Shown: positions 22,330-31,719 of the stretch, piece by piece
Layout: every line of letters starts with the position of its first letter
Position numbering within the stretch: the first letter of the stretch is position 1
Source of the DNA: Diphasiastrum complanatum
Lineage: Eukaryota > Streptophyta > Lycopodiopsida > Lycopodiales > Lycopodiaceae
DNA length: 64,000 nt
Direction: 5' to 3'
Assembly: GCA_029204225.1 (NCBI GenBank)
Contig: CM055107.1
Coordinates: 47,290,476 to 47,354,475, forward strand
Position numbers and translations under genes: made by a program
Notes under the pieces: model-generated
The model's database searches: none
What the model was told of the DNA's origin: nothing
The model's input: the letters and a program-made list of their open reading frames with translations, nothing else

Positions 22330-22860
22330 TTGGATCTGTTTTTACAGGTTCTTGAAGGTTCAAGTAAGGTTCTTGGAGCATCAAGGAAGTGTCCTTTTAC
22401 TCTACCTTACTTGTTTAACCTTGTGTATGAACATTGTCATGTCAATGTGTTGGAATTGTCAAAATTCAATGAAACTAGTTCCATAGTTTTGCATTATTTG
22501 GATCTTGGAGATGGAATAGTTATCATTGCTAGTTTTTATAATCAAGTACATGCATTCATTCAAATATTGAAAGATATTGAAGTGGTCAATATGTTTACTT
22601 TTGAGCAAAGTTCAAGATCTAGCATCCTAGTGTTGGCAAATTGGCAAATTGTTGACAATGTAGGATCAAGGGTTGTAAGCAAATCTTGTGGAGATACTTC
22701 AAGTATTTCAAGTTCATGTTTTGCTCATTCAAATGGAGCAGAGAACACATCATTTTGGCATTCAGTCACTCAAGGGCTTTCATGGATTGGAGATCTACAA
22801 AGGCAAGGTGGTGATGGAGGTTATTCATGGAGATACATGGTGCATTCACCATGGGCATAG
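22330..22860 (+). CDS. Element B unknown ORF 3 (176 codons)
   Basis: Same frame as ORF 2, separated from it by one TAG and 45 bp, so probably a continuation. Contains SSKVLGASRKCPFTLPYLFN, LHYLDLGDGIVIIASFYNQ and VLANWQIVDNVGSRVVSKS. It ends at TAG 22858-22860. No family recognised. An overlapping frame (22827-23183, 118 codons) has a hydrophobic run FIMILCSFTCIMFTILC that could be a membrane helix. I treat that as weak. Confidence 0.42.
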   Translation: MDLFLQVLEGSSKVLGASRKCPFTLPYLFNLVYEHCHVNVLELSKFNETSSIVLHYLDLGDGIVIIASFYNQVHAFIQILKDIEVVNMFTFEQSSRSSILVLANWQIVDNVGSRVVSKSCGDTSSISSSCFAHSNGAENTSFWHSVTQGLSWIGDLQRQGGDGGYSWRYMVHSPWA

Positions 22861-23182
22861 TGGAATGTGGAGGAGGCATGCAAACACTTGTTGTTTACTT
22901 TCACTTACAACTTGTTTGCTGCTGTTTTGCAGAGAATTTAAAGGTGGATACATGGAGGAATCCTTTCATTATGATTCTATGTTCTTTTACATGTATCATG
23001 TTCACCATTCTATGTAAAATTGATGTAAGAAATAGTGAAGCATCCTATATGGACACTATTATCTATATCAATTATGTTGTACTTCATATTGTACATAATA
23101 GAACACTTGAGAAGAGATATATTATCATGATGAAGATCATTCTTAGGTTGGAGCAAAGTAGTGTTGTAAAACTAGCAAGTTA

Positions 23183-23196
23183 GGTTGAAGAGGGAG
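23183..23196 (+). promoter_or_regulatory. Element B polypurine tract
   Basis: GTTGAAGAGGGAG directly before the 3' LTR start TGTGAAAA. It is the primer for plus-strand DNA synthesis. Confidence 0.75.
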
Positions 23197-23644
23197 TGTG
23201 AAAATTGTCAACATTTCCTAGCTAGTTTGAGGCCTAAATTGGCAATTTTTGTACATAGTTTTAGATCTAACATTTCACACGTGTGAAAGAGTCCTAGATA
23301 CTTTTATTTTAGTATATTTTTCATGCTGAAGAGGTCTCAAACTTCAGGACCTTCGAAATGACACCAAAATCATGTTATTTGGACATATAGGCCAAAATTG
23401 GCTATTTTAGGCCACTGGTGCCCTACATCTAGGTCCTAAGTTCTAGAGAGAGGAGAGAGAGTCATCTCTCTCACCTATATTAGGCTGAAATTCGTGGAGA
23501 ACAGGTTGGAGAAACTTATTGTATTGTTGAGGGAGATCACTAGATTATTGTCATAGTTTCTACCTCCAATGAGAGCATTGCTTTGTGTATTGTCTTCAAG
23601 CTTTTGTGTATGATCTTAAGAGGTTTCCAAAAGTGGTAGGCTAT
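23197..23644 (+). repeat. Element B 3' LTR, truncated
   Basis: 448 bp nearly identical to 11889-12340 of the 5' LTR, including TTTCACACGTGTGAAA (23273-23288). Cut at 23645 by the start of another LTR; the last roughly 200 bp are not seen downstream. Confidence 0.87.
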
Positions 23645-24117
23645 TGTTGAAGTTGAATGTTTGTGCAAACAATCAACTAGAGCAGAAGAAGGATCAACAA
23701 CGAACTCTTCGAGTTCCACCTACTTCAAACTCAAAGTCTTCGAGTTCGAGGTCCACGTCATCCACATTGCCCGTCCGACGCAGACCACGTCACAGTTCAC
23801 TTTAGTACTTTTTAGTAACTGCGTTGTTTCACACTCGTTGCCCACACAATCATTGTAGCTGTTTCATGTGTATATACATAATGACAATTCACGAGCATAG
23901 GGGAATGATGAGATGTTGAAAGTGGAGAAGAGTGAATCAGAGTTCTTGTGCGAACTCCATTGTGTCTTAACTATCTGATTCCATAGAATCATAAATACAT
24001 GAGAGAGTGAAAGCCATTCAAGGAATAGAGATAGTTATTTAATCTGTAGCTAGCTAAGTAAGATCACTGCACACAGTGCACCATTACTTTGAACCATTCT
24101 TGGACACAGTGGAATAG
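23645..24117 (+). mobile_element. LTR E (Tork-like), 3'-truncated
   Basis: Starts TGTTGAAGTTGAATG. It shares an ordered set of segments with LTR J (56831-57741, opposite strand): GAACTCCATTGT, GATTC(C/T)ATAGAATCA, CTAGC-AGTA-GATCAC and CAGGAT/CACAG stretches. A cluster of TTCGAG motifs lies at 23705-23760. Similarity stops near 24117. Inserted into element B's 3' LTR; the duplication on the far side is not visible. Confidence 0.62.
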
Positions 24118-25110
24118 CACAAAGACTGACTAGTGAGAATATCCAAATGCATAGTCTAAAAGCCATAAAACATCTTAACATAGATTCAACGTGAAATGTT
24201 TTGAGTCTTGAGTCATACATGGCCTTCAGTTTGTTTTGAGTCAATCACAAATGAGAGACAAAAACTTAACGTTCTTGAAACCGTGGAACACAAACTTGAA
24301 AACACATGTCATGTACCAACGTAAATCTCCAAAATTTTAGCCACGTCTTCATTGTCTCTGCCGTCATGCATGAATACATTCACACAGGAAAGACACGACC
24401 TAACTTGAAAATACACGTCGTAAAGTAAGTCTCCAAATTTCAAGGCAGTTCTTAGATGCTGAGAGACAAGACCTAACTTGAAAATACACGTCATAAAGTA
24501 AGTCTCCAAATTTTAAGGCACTTCTTTAATGTTGACATTAACACAAGCGTCCATGACTGCATGCATGAATACACTCACACGAGAGACTAAAACTTTGGTT
24601 CTATAAATTTGAAGTCACACAAGAGAGAACCTTAATTTTCATGAAACATTGATGCACAAACTTGAAGACACATGTCATGTACCAAAGTAAGTTTCCAAAT
24701 TTCTAGGCACTTCTTCATTTGTTGACATTATTTCCTTGACCAACCTAAACATGGTCATGCCTTTGAAAGGCCAAGCCTAAAATACACCTATCTACTTGAC
24801 TCCCACACCTTTCCCCAACAAAGAAGAGATTGCTCTATCTAAATTTCAAAGTGACATGTTTTGAGTTTAAACTTAGCCATGAGCTTTAGTTTCATGAATG
24901 GATATAAAGTCATGCACTCTTGTTTTGAGCTTTATTTTCGTGCATGTGTTTGGAGTCACACATGAGAGACTATATTTCATTTTCGAAATAATAGTGAGAT
25001 CCAAACTTGAAAGCATCTATGGTATGCCAAACAAGTCTCCAAAATTTTAGGCACCTCTTTCTATGTTGACATTCTCATTATTCCTTGACCAATTTGAGCA
25101 CTTAGCGAAA
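24118..25110. repeat. Diverged dispersed repeat cluster
   Basis: A unit of the form ACTTGAAAACACATGTCATG, then AAGTAAGTCTCCAAA and TTTAGGCACTTCTT, recurs about five times (near 24290, 24403, 24475, 24658 and 25005). Two copies are 73 bp apart and others are spaced farther. TGTTGACATT follows three of them. No coding frame. Confidence 0.55.
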
Positions 25111-25141
25111 AGGACTCCTAGTGTCAAATATATTCCTTGAA

Positions 25142-25170
25142 CCCCCCACCCCCACCCCCACCCCCACCAC
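25142..25170. repeat. C-rich microsatellite (CCCCCA)n
   Basis: CCCCCA and CCCCA units in a row, about 30 bp, between non-coding stretches. Confidence 0.85.
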
Positions 25171-25611
25171 GTTGTTCTTTTCGAATTTCAAGATGAAGTG
25201 CTCATAAGTTTATGTGTTGGTGTTGCATGAGCTAGATTGTAACTTTCAACCTTCCATTTCAATTATTGTACAAACTCTTGGCTCTTACAAAATGAACTAG
25301 AACCTTTTTCACAATATCAAATTCAATTCACTTCATAATCTGTTTTATTAAGGAGGTTAACGAATCCCAACATTGGAGATATTGTACAATTTTGAACCAG
25401 TTCAAAAAAATATGTTTCACTCAACATAGAACTTTTACAAAAGAAAATAATTGTCATTTTTTGAGAACTAGATTTTGAGAAAAAAAAAAATTGCTAGTTT
25501 CATTCTCAAATTATATACCATAAAAAAACACTTGTCCCATGCTTACCCAAAATTCTATACAAATAGCACAATCCTACTTAAGTTCCAACATAAGGCTGTG
25601 AATAAGGGTAA

Positions 25612-26205
25612 GAGCACATCCCCATCCATGCCTTAGATATTGTCATTGCTTCCATAGCAAACTTGTCCCCATTAGCTTTTTATAAGCCTTCTTGCAACCA
25701 AGAAAAAAAGTTGTCGTTAAACATCAACTCTCTTTCACCTCACCCATTGGAGGCCCGTGCTCGATTGAATGATCAGGAAAAACACATCCGTATGGTTCTG
25801 AATTATGTGGCTCCCATGGGGACCTACTCTAATGATAATTATGGCTCGAAGGCCTAAGGGTGGACTTAGTTGGAAACCAAAGTGTAAGGGCTAAGAGGAT
25901 GTCCGTGGCTTGAATATTATAAGCACATGAATTCTATCTTGATTTTCCAAAGCACTCCCCATCCCCAAAAAGTAGGCTTTTCTATGCACCGACTATAGGG
26001 AGCTATTCAACTCACCCTCTACATCCCCAAAAATCGGGCTTTTGTTTACTGTAGACTTTAGAGGACTGTTCTACCCACCCTATACATGCCTGCACAAGAG
26101 AACCTTGCTTGCAAGTTTTTTCCCAATGAATCTCCATTGCATGGGACAGTAAGTGTCATAAAGGGTCCCTACGAGTTTCCGGGTATGGACGATGGGAACC
26201 TGCTC
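25612..26205. mobile_element. Harbinger-like MITE
   Basis: 594 bp with terminal inverted repeats: left GAGCACATCCCCATCCATGC; right, reversed, GAGCAGGTTCCCATCGTCCA. Both are flanked by TAA (25609-25611 and 26206-26208), the TWA target typical of PIF/Harbinger elements. An internal near-duplicate of about 70-80 bp contains CATCCCCAAAAA and GGGCTTTT. No transposase, so it would be moved in trans. Confidence 0.62.
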
Positions 26206-26689
26206 TAAGATCTTTAAGTTTTTAAGATTATCGAGCTTGATTCTACGCACACTCTAGTCTGTAGCCACATTGTAGGTTTGCAAAATCAGTTAAATGTCAA
26301 TGTTCCAAGTCAATTAAGTAGTAATGCACTATGTTTTAATATATTCGAGAGAAAAAAAAAAGTACGAATATAATTAATTACAAATATTTTTCTAGAATAA
26401 GAAAAAATATATGTGGCTGGCTGGCTCCATAACCCAAAAACATGTCCCTCTCCACAAAATTGTGTATAAACGCCATCTTTAATCACAATATTAGGAAAAA
26501 AAAAAAAGCAAATTCAAATTTAAATTTAAAACCAAAATAAATTTTAAGGTTTACTAAAAAAACTTAAATATGTTAATATAATAGCTTTAGGACGTAGTTT
26601 AAGAACGCAGTTAAGAGATAAACTAAGTTTAGAGTGTGTTAATTAATTTTAAGACAGGATTAGTCTTAAGCTTTTGAGGTTATGCCACC

Positions 26690-27010
26690 TTTTTGAAAAG
26701 GGCGCGCCCGTCGCCCTCGCTCACGGCTACCTGTAGGTTGGTGGCAAGTGGGCCCCTTTGATGGGGCCACCCGATTCAATCGGGTGGCAATGGCCATATC
26801 AGACAATTTATAGATGAAAGAGTTCATTGCTATCGCTCGGATCCTGCCACGTGTACGAGATTATTGGTCAAATATTTTTTCGGTGACAGGTTGGACACGT
26901 GGCATAAATCCAAGTGGTCTTGCTTTAGATACTCCGTGCCACCAGCGTCCAGATATCCCTCTCTTTACAGATAAAGAGTTCATAGCCATCGCTATACACA
27001 CTACAGATCT
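26690..27010 (+). promoter_or_regulatory. GC-rich promoter region of the 27572 gene
   Basis: A sharp GC island after AT-rich flank. Seen: GTGGGCCC (26748-26755, site II/TCP-like), a 23-nt near-perfect palindrome (26766-26788), GCCACGTGTA near 26847 and ACACGTGGC near 26892 (G-box/ABRE cores in opposite orientation about 45 bp apart), and a direct repeat of about 30 bp (near 26812 and 26966). A TTTATAGATG stretch near 26809 could serve as a TATA box. Known roles of these motifs: site II in growth genes, ABRE/G-box in ABA and light responses. Regulation is inferred. Confidence 0.55.
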
Positions 27011-27571
27011 GCGACTGCTGCTGCTGCTGCTGCCTCTTCTTCGTCATCGTAACGATCCAGTGTCTATTCTGCGAGTTTAGCTGCGGATCTGCTTCTTCTG
27101 GCACATTTTCTTCACTGTTTGGCTTGCTCTGTTGCAATATTTGTGCTGTTTTTTACAATATTCTTCTCATGTTTCGACTTTTTTTGGCAATATTTTGTTC
27201 ATGAGCCATAAGCCGTTGTTACGCAAGCTGCCTGAATCCCCCCCTGTCGTTCTAGCTTAGATATTAGTTGCTGCCTTTGACAGAACAACTTTGAGACAGC
27301 AGACATCTTTATTGGTGCTGTTTTTGCATTATTTTGTTTATGAGCCATTATGTGTAGATAATGGTTGCGATCCAAAGGTGACGGACCAGTCACAAGGTAT
27401 CAGTATGTATGTGTTGACAATGGTTGTGATCCACAGGTGGCAGAACTGGGTCAAGTCATCTGAAATGTCTTTCAGCAAACATGAACAGAGTTTCGATTTT
27501 GATAGCTAATCAGTTTGCAGTGTCTCATTTTCGTCTGAAATACTGCGAAAGAAGCCGGAGTTAGACTAAAT
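27011..27571 (+). other. Likely 5' leader
   Basis: Between the promoter motifs and the start codon. Has a short (CTG)n run near 27016, and two pairs of diverged direct repeats (CATGAGCCATAA and TGGTTGYGATCCA types, near 27200/27340 and 27370/27420). The frame of the ATG at 27572 is closed by a TGA about 39 bp upstream. An intron here cannot be excluded. Confidence 0.4.
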
Positions 27572-28093
27572 ATGACTGGGCTTAGAAGTAATGAGTATGC
27601 TGAAAGTGGATTTGGTTGGGTCTTCCCTGTAAGGTTCTGGTTTGCCTGCGGGATCTTCAAGGCAAGAAGAGAAGCTGATGAGTCACAAACTGATATGAAC
27701 TACGCAGGAGGTTACTCACGGCCTCCCCTGTGGAAGCGGCTTCTGAGGAAGCTGAAAGCGGAGAGCAAGCACGTTCATGTGGCTTGCTGCCACTGGTGTC
27801 CTCATGAAACCATTTCTCATCAATATACTGCTCTGAGCTACCAAAAGAATTTTGACCAAGGGCATTCACATCACCACAGCCTGCAAGTCTTTGCCAGAAA
27901 TGCCTCGCTTGTACGAGAGAACACGAATACAAGCACGGACTCTGAAGATTTTTGGAAGGATGTTCAATACAGCATGACTGAACACGGATCGAGAACTGCG
28001 ACTCCGATATATCTTACAGAGGGAGACAGCACTCCTCTGTGGCAGAGGGACCGATCGGATCCCACCAAGAAGAAGGTCTGCTTTGCAGAATAA
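27572..28093 (+). CDS. Small plant protein with NFDQG motif
   Basis: 173-codon open frame starting MTGLRSNEYAES. Recognisable parts: an N-terminal GFGWVFPVRFWFACGIF hydrophobic patch, a basic PPLWKRLLRKLKAESK helix (residues about 51-66), then YQKNFDQGHSHHHSLQVF and ARNASLVREN, and a C-terminal SDPTKKKVCFAE. The order basic helix, Y-x-x-NFDQG, then S-x-x-F/R-x-S-x-R is that of a small uncharacterised plant-specific family whose molecular function is unknown to me. No catalytic residues. The CDS is uninterrupted and codon use is unlike the AT-rich surroundings, so I regard it as real host coding sequence. Family assignment is tentative. Confidence 0.68.
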   Translation: MTGLRSNEYAESGFGWVFPVRFWFACGIFKARREADESQTDMNYAGGYSRPPLWKRLLRKLKAESKHVHVACCHWCPHETISHQYTALSYQKNFDQGHSHHHSLQVFARNASLVRENTNTSTDSEDFWKDVQYSMTEHGSRTATPIYLTEGDSTPLWQRDRSDPTKKKVCFAE

Positions 28094-28690
28094 AGATACG
28101 GTGATTTCTCCACTCCGTCATCCGATCAAGGAGATTACTTACAATTGTCCTTCGTGAAGAAGGTGATTTGCAAGTCTTCGTAATAGGATACATATATATA
28201 TACTTCTCATATTAGGTGCCACTATGGCATCAAACTACAGACTTAGTCGAAGAGATCTAGTTAAATCAACACGTTTTCCTTCTTGAAGATTTAAATCTTA
28301 AGCTCTGTTATCTTCTTCTTTGCAGCAAGTTGCAAAGAGTTTGCAAACGAAAAAAATTTGTGAAGAGCTTGTGGACATTTATTGTTGAGAAGGTGTGCAT
28401 ACGCGCTAGATATCTGATTTATCAAAAGTTAAGCTTTAAAGATCATAAAAAATGCATTTTACATTGTACTCATTTTCTGATCTATCAAATAGAGAATGGA
28501 TCTTATATTGTACTCATTACTTTGATTTTTGGTCTGTATCGATGTAAATTCTGGAGTATCAATCCTTCGAGCATCTAGAAACTGAAACTTATTATATTGT
28601 ATGCTTTCATTCATTTTCTTCAATTATTTATGTCAATACGGCTGTGGTTTACTATTGCTGTCAATCCAGATTTTAGTGAGCAAGTTTGAG
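28094..28690 (+). other. Likely 3' untranslated region and flank
   Basis: AT-rich sequence after the small gene, with a TATATATA run at 28195-28203. No further coding signal. Where the transcript ends is not clear. Confidence 0.35.
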
Positions 28691-28699
28691 GCAAAACTT

Positions 28700-28955
28700 G
28701 TCTTCAGAACATAATTTCAAGCACTTGTTGGTTTGCCATAAAATGCAATAATCAAGAGCAGGAAAATGACTCCTAGGTTTCTTTTCCTGTGCATACAATT
28801 TGAACGAACAATTTTCGAGGCAAAGCTGATCATCGCGATCTGTTTTCAAACACTCCATGGCTCTACAATAAAATACAAGATCCAAGAGGATGAATATGTT
28901 TTCAAACACTTGTACGGTTTTACGATAACATACCAGATCCAAGAGCATGAAAACG
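28700..28955 (+). repeat. 54-bp repeat in three diverged copies
   Basis: TTTCAARCACTTG, an alternating segment, then AGATCCAAGAGSATGAA recurs at about 28706, 28843 and 28898. The second and third copies are adjacent, about 55 bp apart. A 96-codon plus-strand frame (28766-29056) runs through it, so the repeat appears as KYKIQEDEYV/TYQIQEHEND. I do not call it a gene. Confidence 0.55.
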
Positions 28956-30011
28956 ATAAGTATATTTCTTTGATTGTTCATTGGGGCTTGAATAATCAGT
29001 GTTTAAGGCAAAAGCATCTAGTTGGCCTGTTATGGCGCAACTGTACTCATTATTAATTAGGTGGCGGGTTGGTTTGAACTTCCTTTTCTCCTCTCCTTGA
29101 GCCTTGAGATTAGGAGCTGGACTCCAAACCGTTGCACAACCGAGGGATAACTGTAGTTGATTTACATGCTATTGCCTGATTTATTATATCATAAATCACC
29201 ACAAGTCTCTCATAATCTAGCAATCGTTTTCTGTTTAAAAACAGGTCAATGAAAGTGCTTAAAAACTTTTTGTAGAGGTAGTTTTGCCTCAAACTTACTA
29301 GAATTCAAATCTACAGCAGAATGAACTAGAATTAAATATTCAGATCAAGGTGTTTGATATATAGGATACAATTTCCACATTCCTCAAGGATAGATCTTTA
29401 AGAAAAGAGACTTATAGCATGAGTTCACACCAGCTCAAAGAGTAAGGTCAACGCATCTTTTACAAATTAATGATCAATTTGTGGAGGTGTTGAAGACATC
29501 TCTTGGAATAAAGTTTTAGATTGATGCCTGGGTGGCACCCAATAGAAGAAGTGTGTTGTACTATGAATAGTGACCAACAGCCTTGTTTTCGTGAAGGACA
29601 ATCATTACTACTTGAGAGCACCCAAAAAAAAAACTAGTTTACTCTGTTGTCCATTTGACTTGAGCTAGCAACTCTTGAGTCTTGAGGCAAAAGTTTGTTT
29701 TCTATATAGCATTTTCTAATTTGCTAGTTATGGCTCAACTATTAGTTATTATTTTTTATTGTGGTATTTCTTACATAAATCATCATTCTAGGACATCATT
29801 TTGATATTGCTTAGTATAAGATTCTCTTAAAATCTTATCAAGTGTTATTTTAACGAGAGCTCTTATTCCAAGTCACAAATCAATGGGAATTTTTCATCAC
29901 TTTTTTCAATTTGTAAATAAAGAGAGACATAATTTCCCACTAGAGCAAGTAGTCAAGTGATATTCTATATTAATTCCATTTTTTATTGGATCTACAATCA
30001 ATCCACAAGAG
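28956..30011. other. Non-coding AT-rich region
   Basis: No conserved coding frame or LTR ends found. Nothing recognised. Confidence 0.4.
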
Positions 30012-30799
30012 GTGTTGGATGCCAATTAGATTGATTAATGACATTTCTAATGACTAGATCTAGATCTAGATCAAATATTGCATCTAATAAGCAAGAACAA
30101 CTTGATTAGTGATCAATATGACTCAAGAGCGGCCTCACACATGTGAAATACTATCAGTGTACAAACAGTGAGCAGACGTTACAGTACATTACTCATTGAT
30201 GGCATTTCAATGCAAGAAATCACAACACAAATAGTGAAAAAACAAGGATATGCCTCAAAATGAAGATCTCTTATCAAATCTCATATTCACAATGATGATG
30301 TACTTATAGATCAGGTACTTTTTGATCTTGTATGTTGCCTCAACAGGTTTGGCATGTGTGGGGAATGCCACATCATCCTAGATCAACCAATAAATGCAAG
30401 ATAGGCCCCCACCTCTTTGAATCCTAACTTGGTGCCATTGTCTCACCATGATTTTGCTTGATTTGATAGAAATCACCTAACTTATAGGAACTTGCAAGAT
30501 CAACTCCTACTGATTTTTTCCAGATATGTACACATGTGGGAACAGCCTCTCACATGTGGGAACCATGTCTCATTCACATGGGAATGCTAGATCTATCAAT
30601 GAAATGGTGCCACATGGCAATTTTCTACTTGACTAGCTTCCAACTGGTTCATACTTGAGTCAGTCAAGACAAATTCAATCTAACTAAAACTAGATGCATT
30701 TATGACTACCATCCACACGTGGGAACAGGCTCCACACATGTGGGATCAAGTTATGTACAAATCAAGTTGAAACAAATAGCTAGAATTTGACAATTTTAA
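30012..30799 (-). mobile_element. 3' LTR of a minus-strand Copia
   Basis: Read on the minus strand it starts TGTTAAAATTGTC right after a purine tract (TTTTGAGGAG) and ends GGCATCCAACA, about 788 bp. It carries CACACGTGGG/CACACATGTGGG boxes at 30714-30742 and others at 30136 and 30530-30560. It belongs to the same LTR group as LTR D and the block at 6560-7311. Confidence 0.75.
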
Positions 30800-30812
30800 C
30801 ACTCCTCAAAAT

Positions 30813-31480
30813 CTAGCTTGGCAAATCTAGTGTACATCTATCTACAACACCAAGTGCATATCTCAACTTCACAAATGAATCCTTTGGCAATGGTTTAGTC
30901 AAGATATAAGCAACACACTCGGATGATGAAACATGAAAAAGCTTGATCTCCTTAGCTTGCACCTTCTCCCTTACAAAGTGGTGTGCAATCTTGACATGCT
31001 TGGTTCGAGCATGGAAGATAGGATTGGTAGCAAGTTGTTGTGATGCTTGATTATCACAATAAATGCATGGAGTCTCCTCGACCTTGATCACATGAAGCTC
31101 CTCCAAAAGTCTTTTAAGCCATAGAACTTTCGTGGTTGTTGATGTCAATGCTTTGTACTCGGCTTCACAAGAGGATAGAGAGATAGTATCTTGCTTTTTT
31201 GAAAGCCAAGATATAACTCCTCCACATAGGAATGTAGCAAAGGCATTTATTCATTTTCTATCCATCTTATCACCTGCAAAATCTGAATCCGAGTATGCTC
31301 TCAAGTACAAATTAGTCCCTTGATAGACAATGCCAAAATTCTTAGTAGATGAGATGTATCTAAGCACTCTTTTTGCACTTTTCCAATGACATACTAAAGG
31401 ACCTTGCATATATTGACTCAAGTTGCTAACACTGAATTTTAGATCTGGTCTAGTGATTGTCAAATAGATCAAGGAGCCAA
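30813..31480 (-). pseudogene. Copia RNase H, 5'-truncated element end
   Basis: Minus strand. First part (31472-31251) reads MIYLTITRPDLKFSVSNLSQY, SAKRVLRYISSTKNFG and YSDSDFAGDKMDRK. After a frame break, 31148-30813 reads KVLWLKRLLEELHVI, YCDNQASQQLATNP, FHARTKHVKIAHHFVREKV and ILTKPLPKDSFVKL, which is the complete RNase H C-terminus. RT and everything upstream are missing beyond 31490. It is followed by the polypurine tract and LTR at 30799. Confidence 0.87.
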
Positions 31481-31719
31481 TAAGCTTTGTAACATCTTTG
31501 AGTACATAATGCCAAAGTAGGCTAAGCTTAGCAATAAAATAAAAGCTAAGCCCAAATGAAATAAAGAAAAATGAGGTGAAATTTTTTTCTTATATGTGCT
31601 TTGAAAGACAATGCTAAGTATTTCACATAATCACTAGAATTTCAAGAAAGTGAGACTCGAAGAAATACAGTTACAAGAATTCTTGAGTTCAAAAGGACCC
31701 TAAAAGAAATGCCATGTAG

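Larger units (their letters stand above)
11889..23644 (+). mobile_element. Composite LTR element B (Copia-type gag and protease, no recognised pol)
   Basis: Bounded by two LTRs beginning TGTGAAAATTGTCAAC (11889 and 23197). It has a perfect tRNA-Met primer site after the 5' LTR, a purine tract before the 3' LTR, and Copia-type gag and protease. Integrase, RT and RNase H are absent. Their place (20840-23180) is taken by about 2 kb of mostly open, unfamiliar sequence. A Gypsy element (14399-20455) is nested between gag and protease. The 3' LTR is cut at 23645 by another LTR. Without the nested element B is about 5.7 kb. Likely a non-autonomous element or one that captured foreign DNA. Confidence 0.75.
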
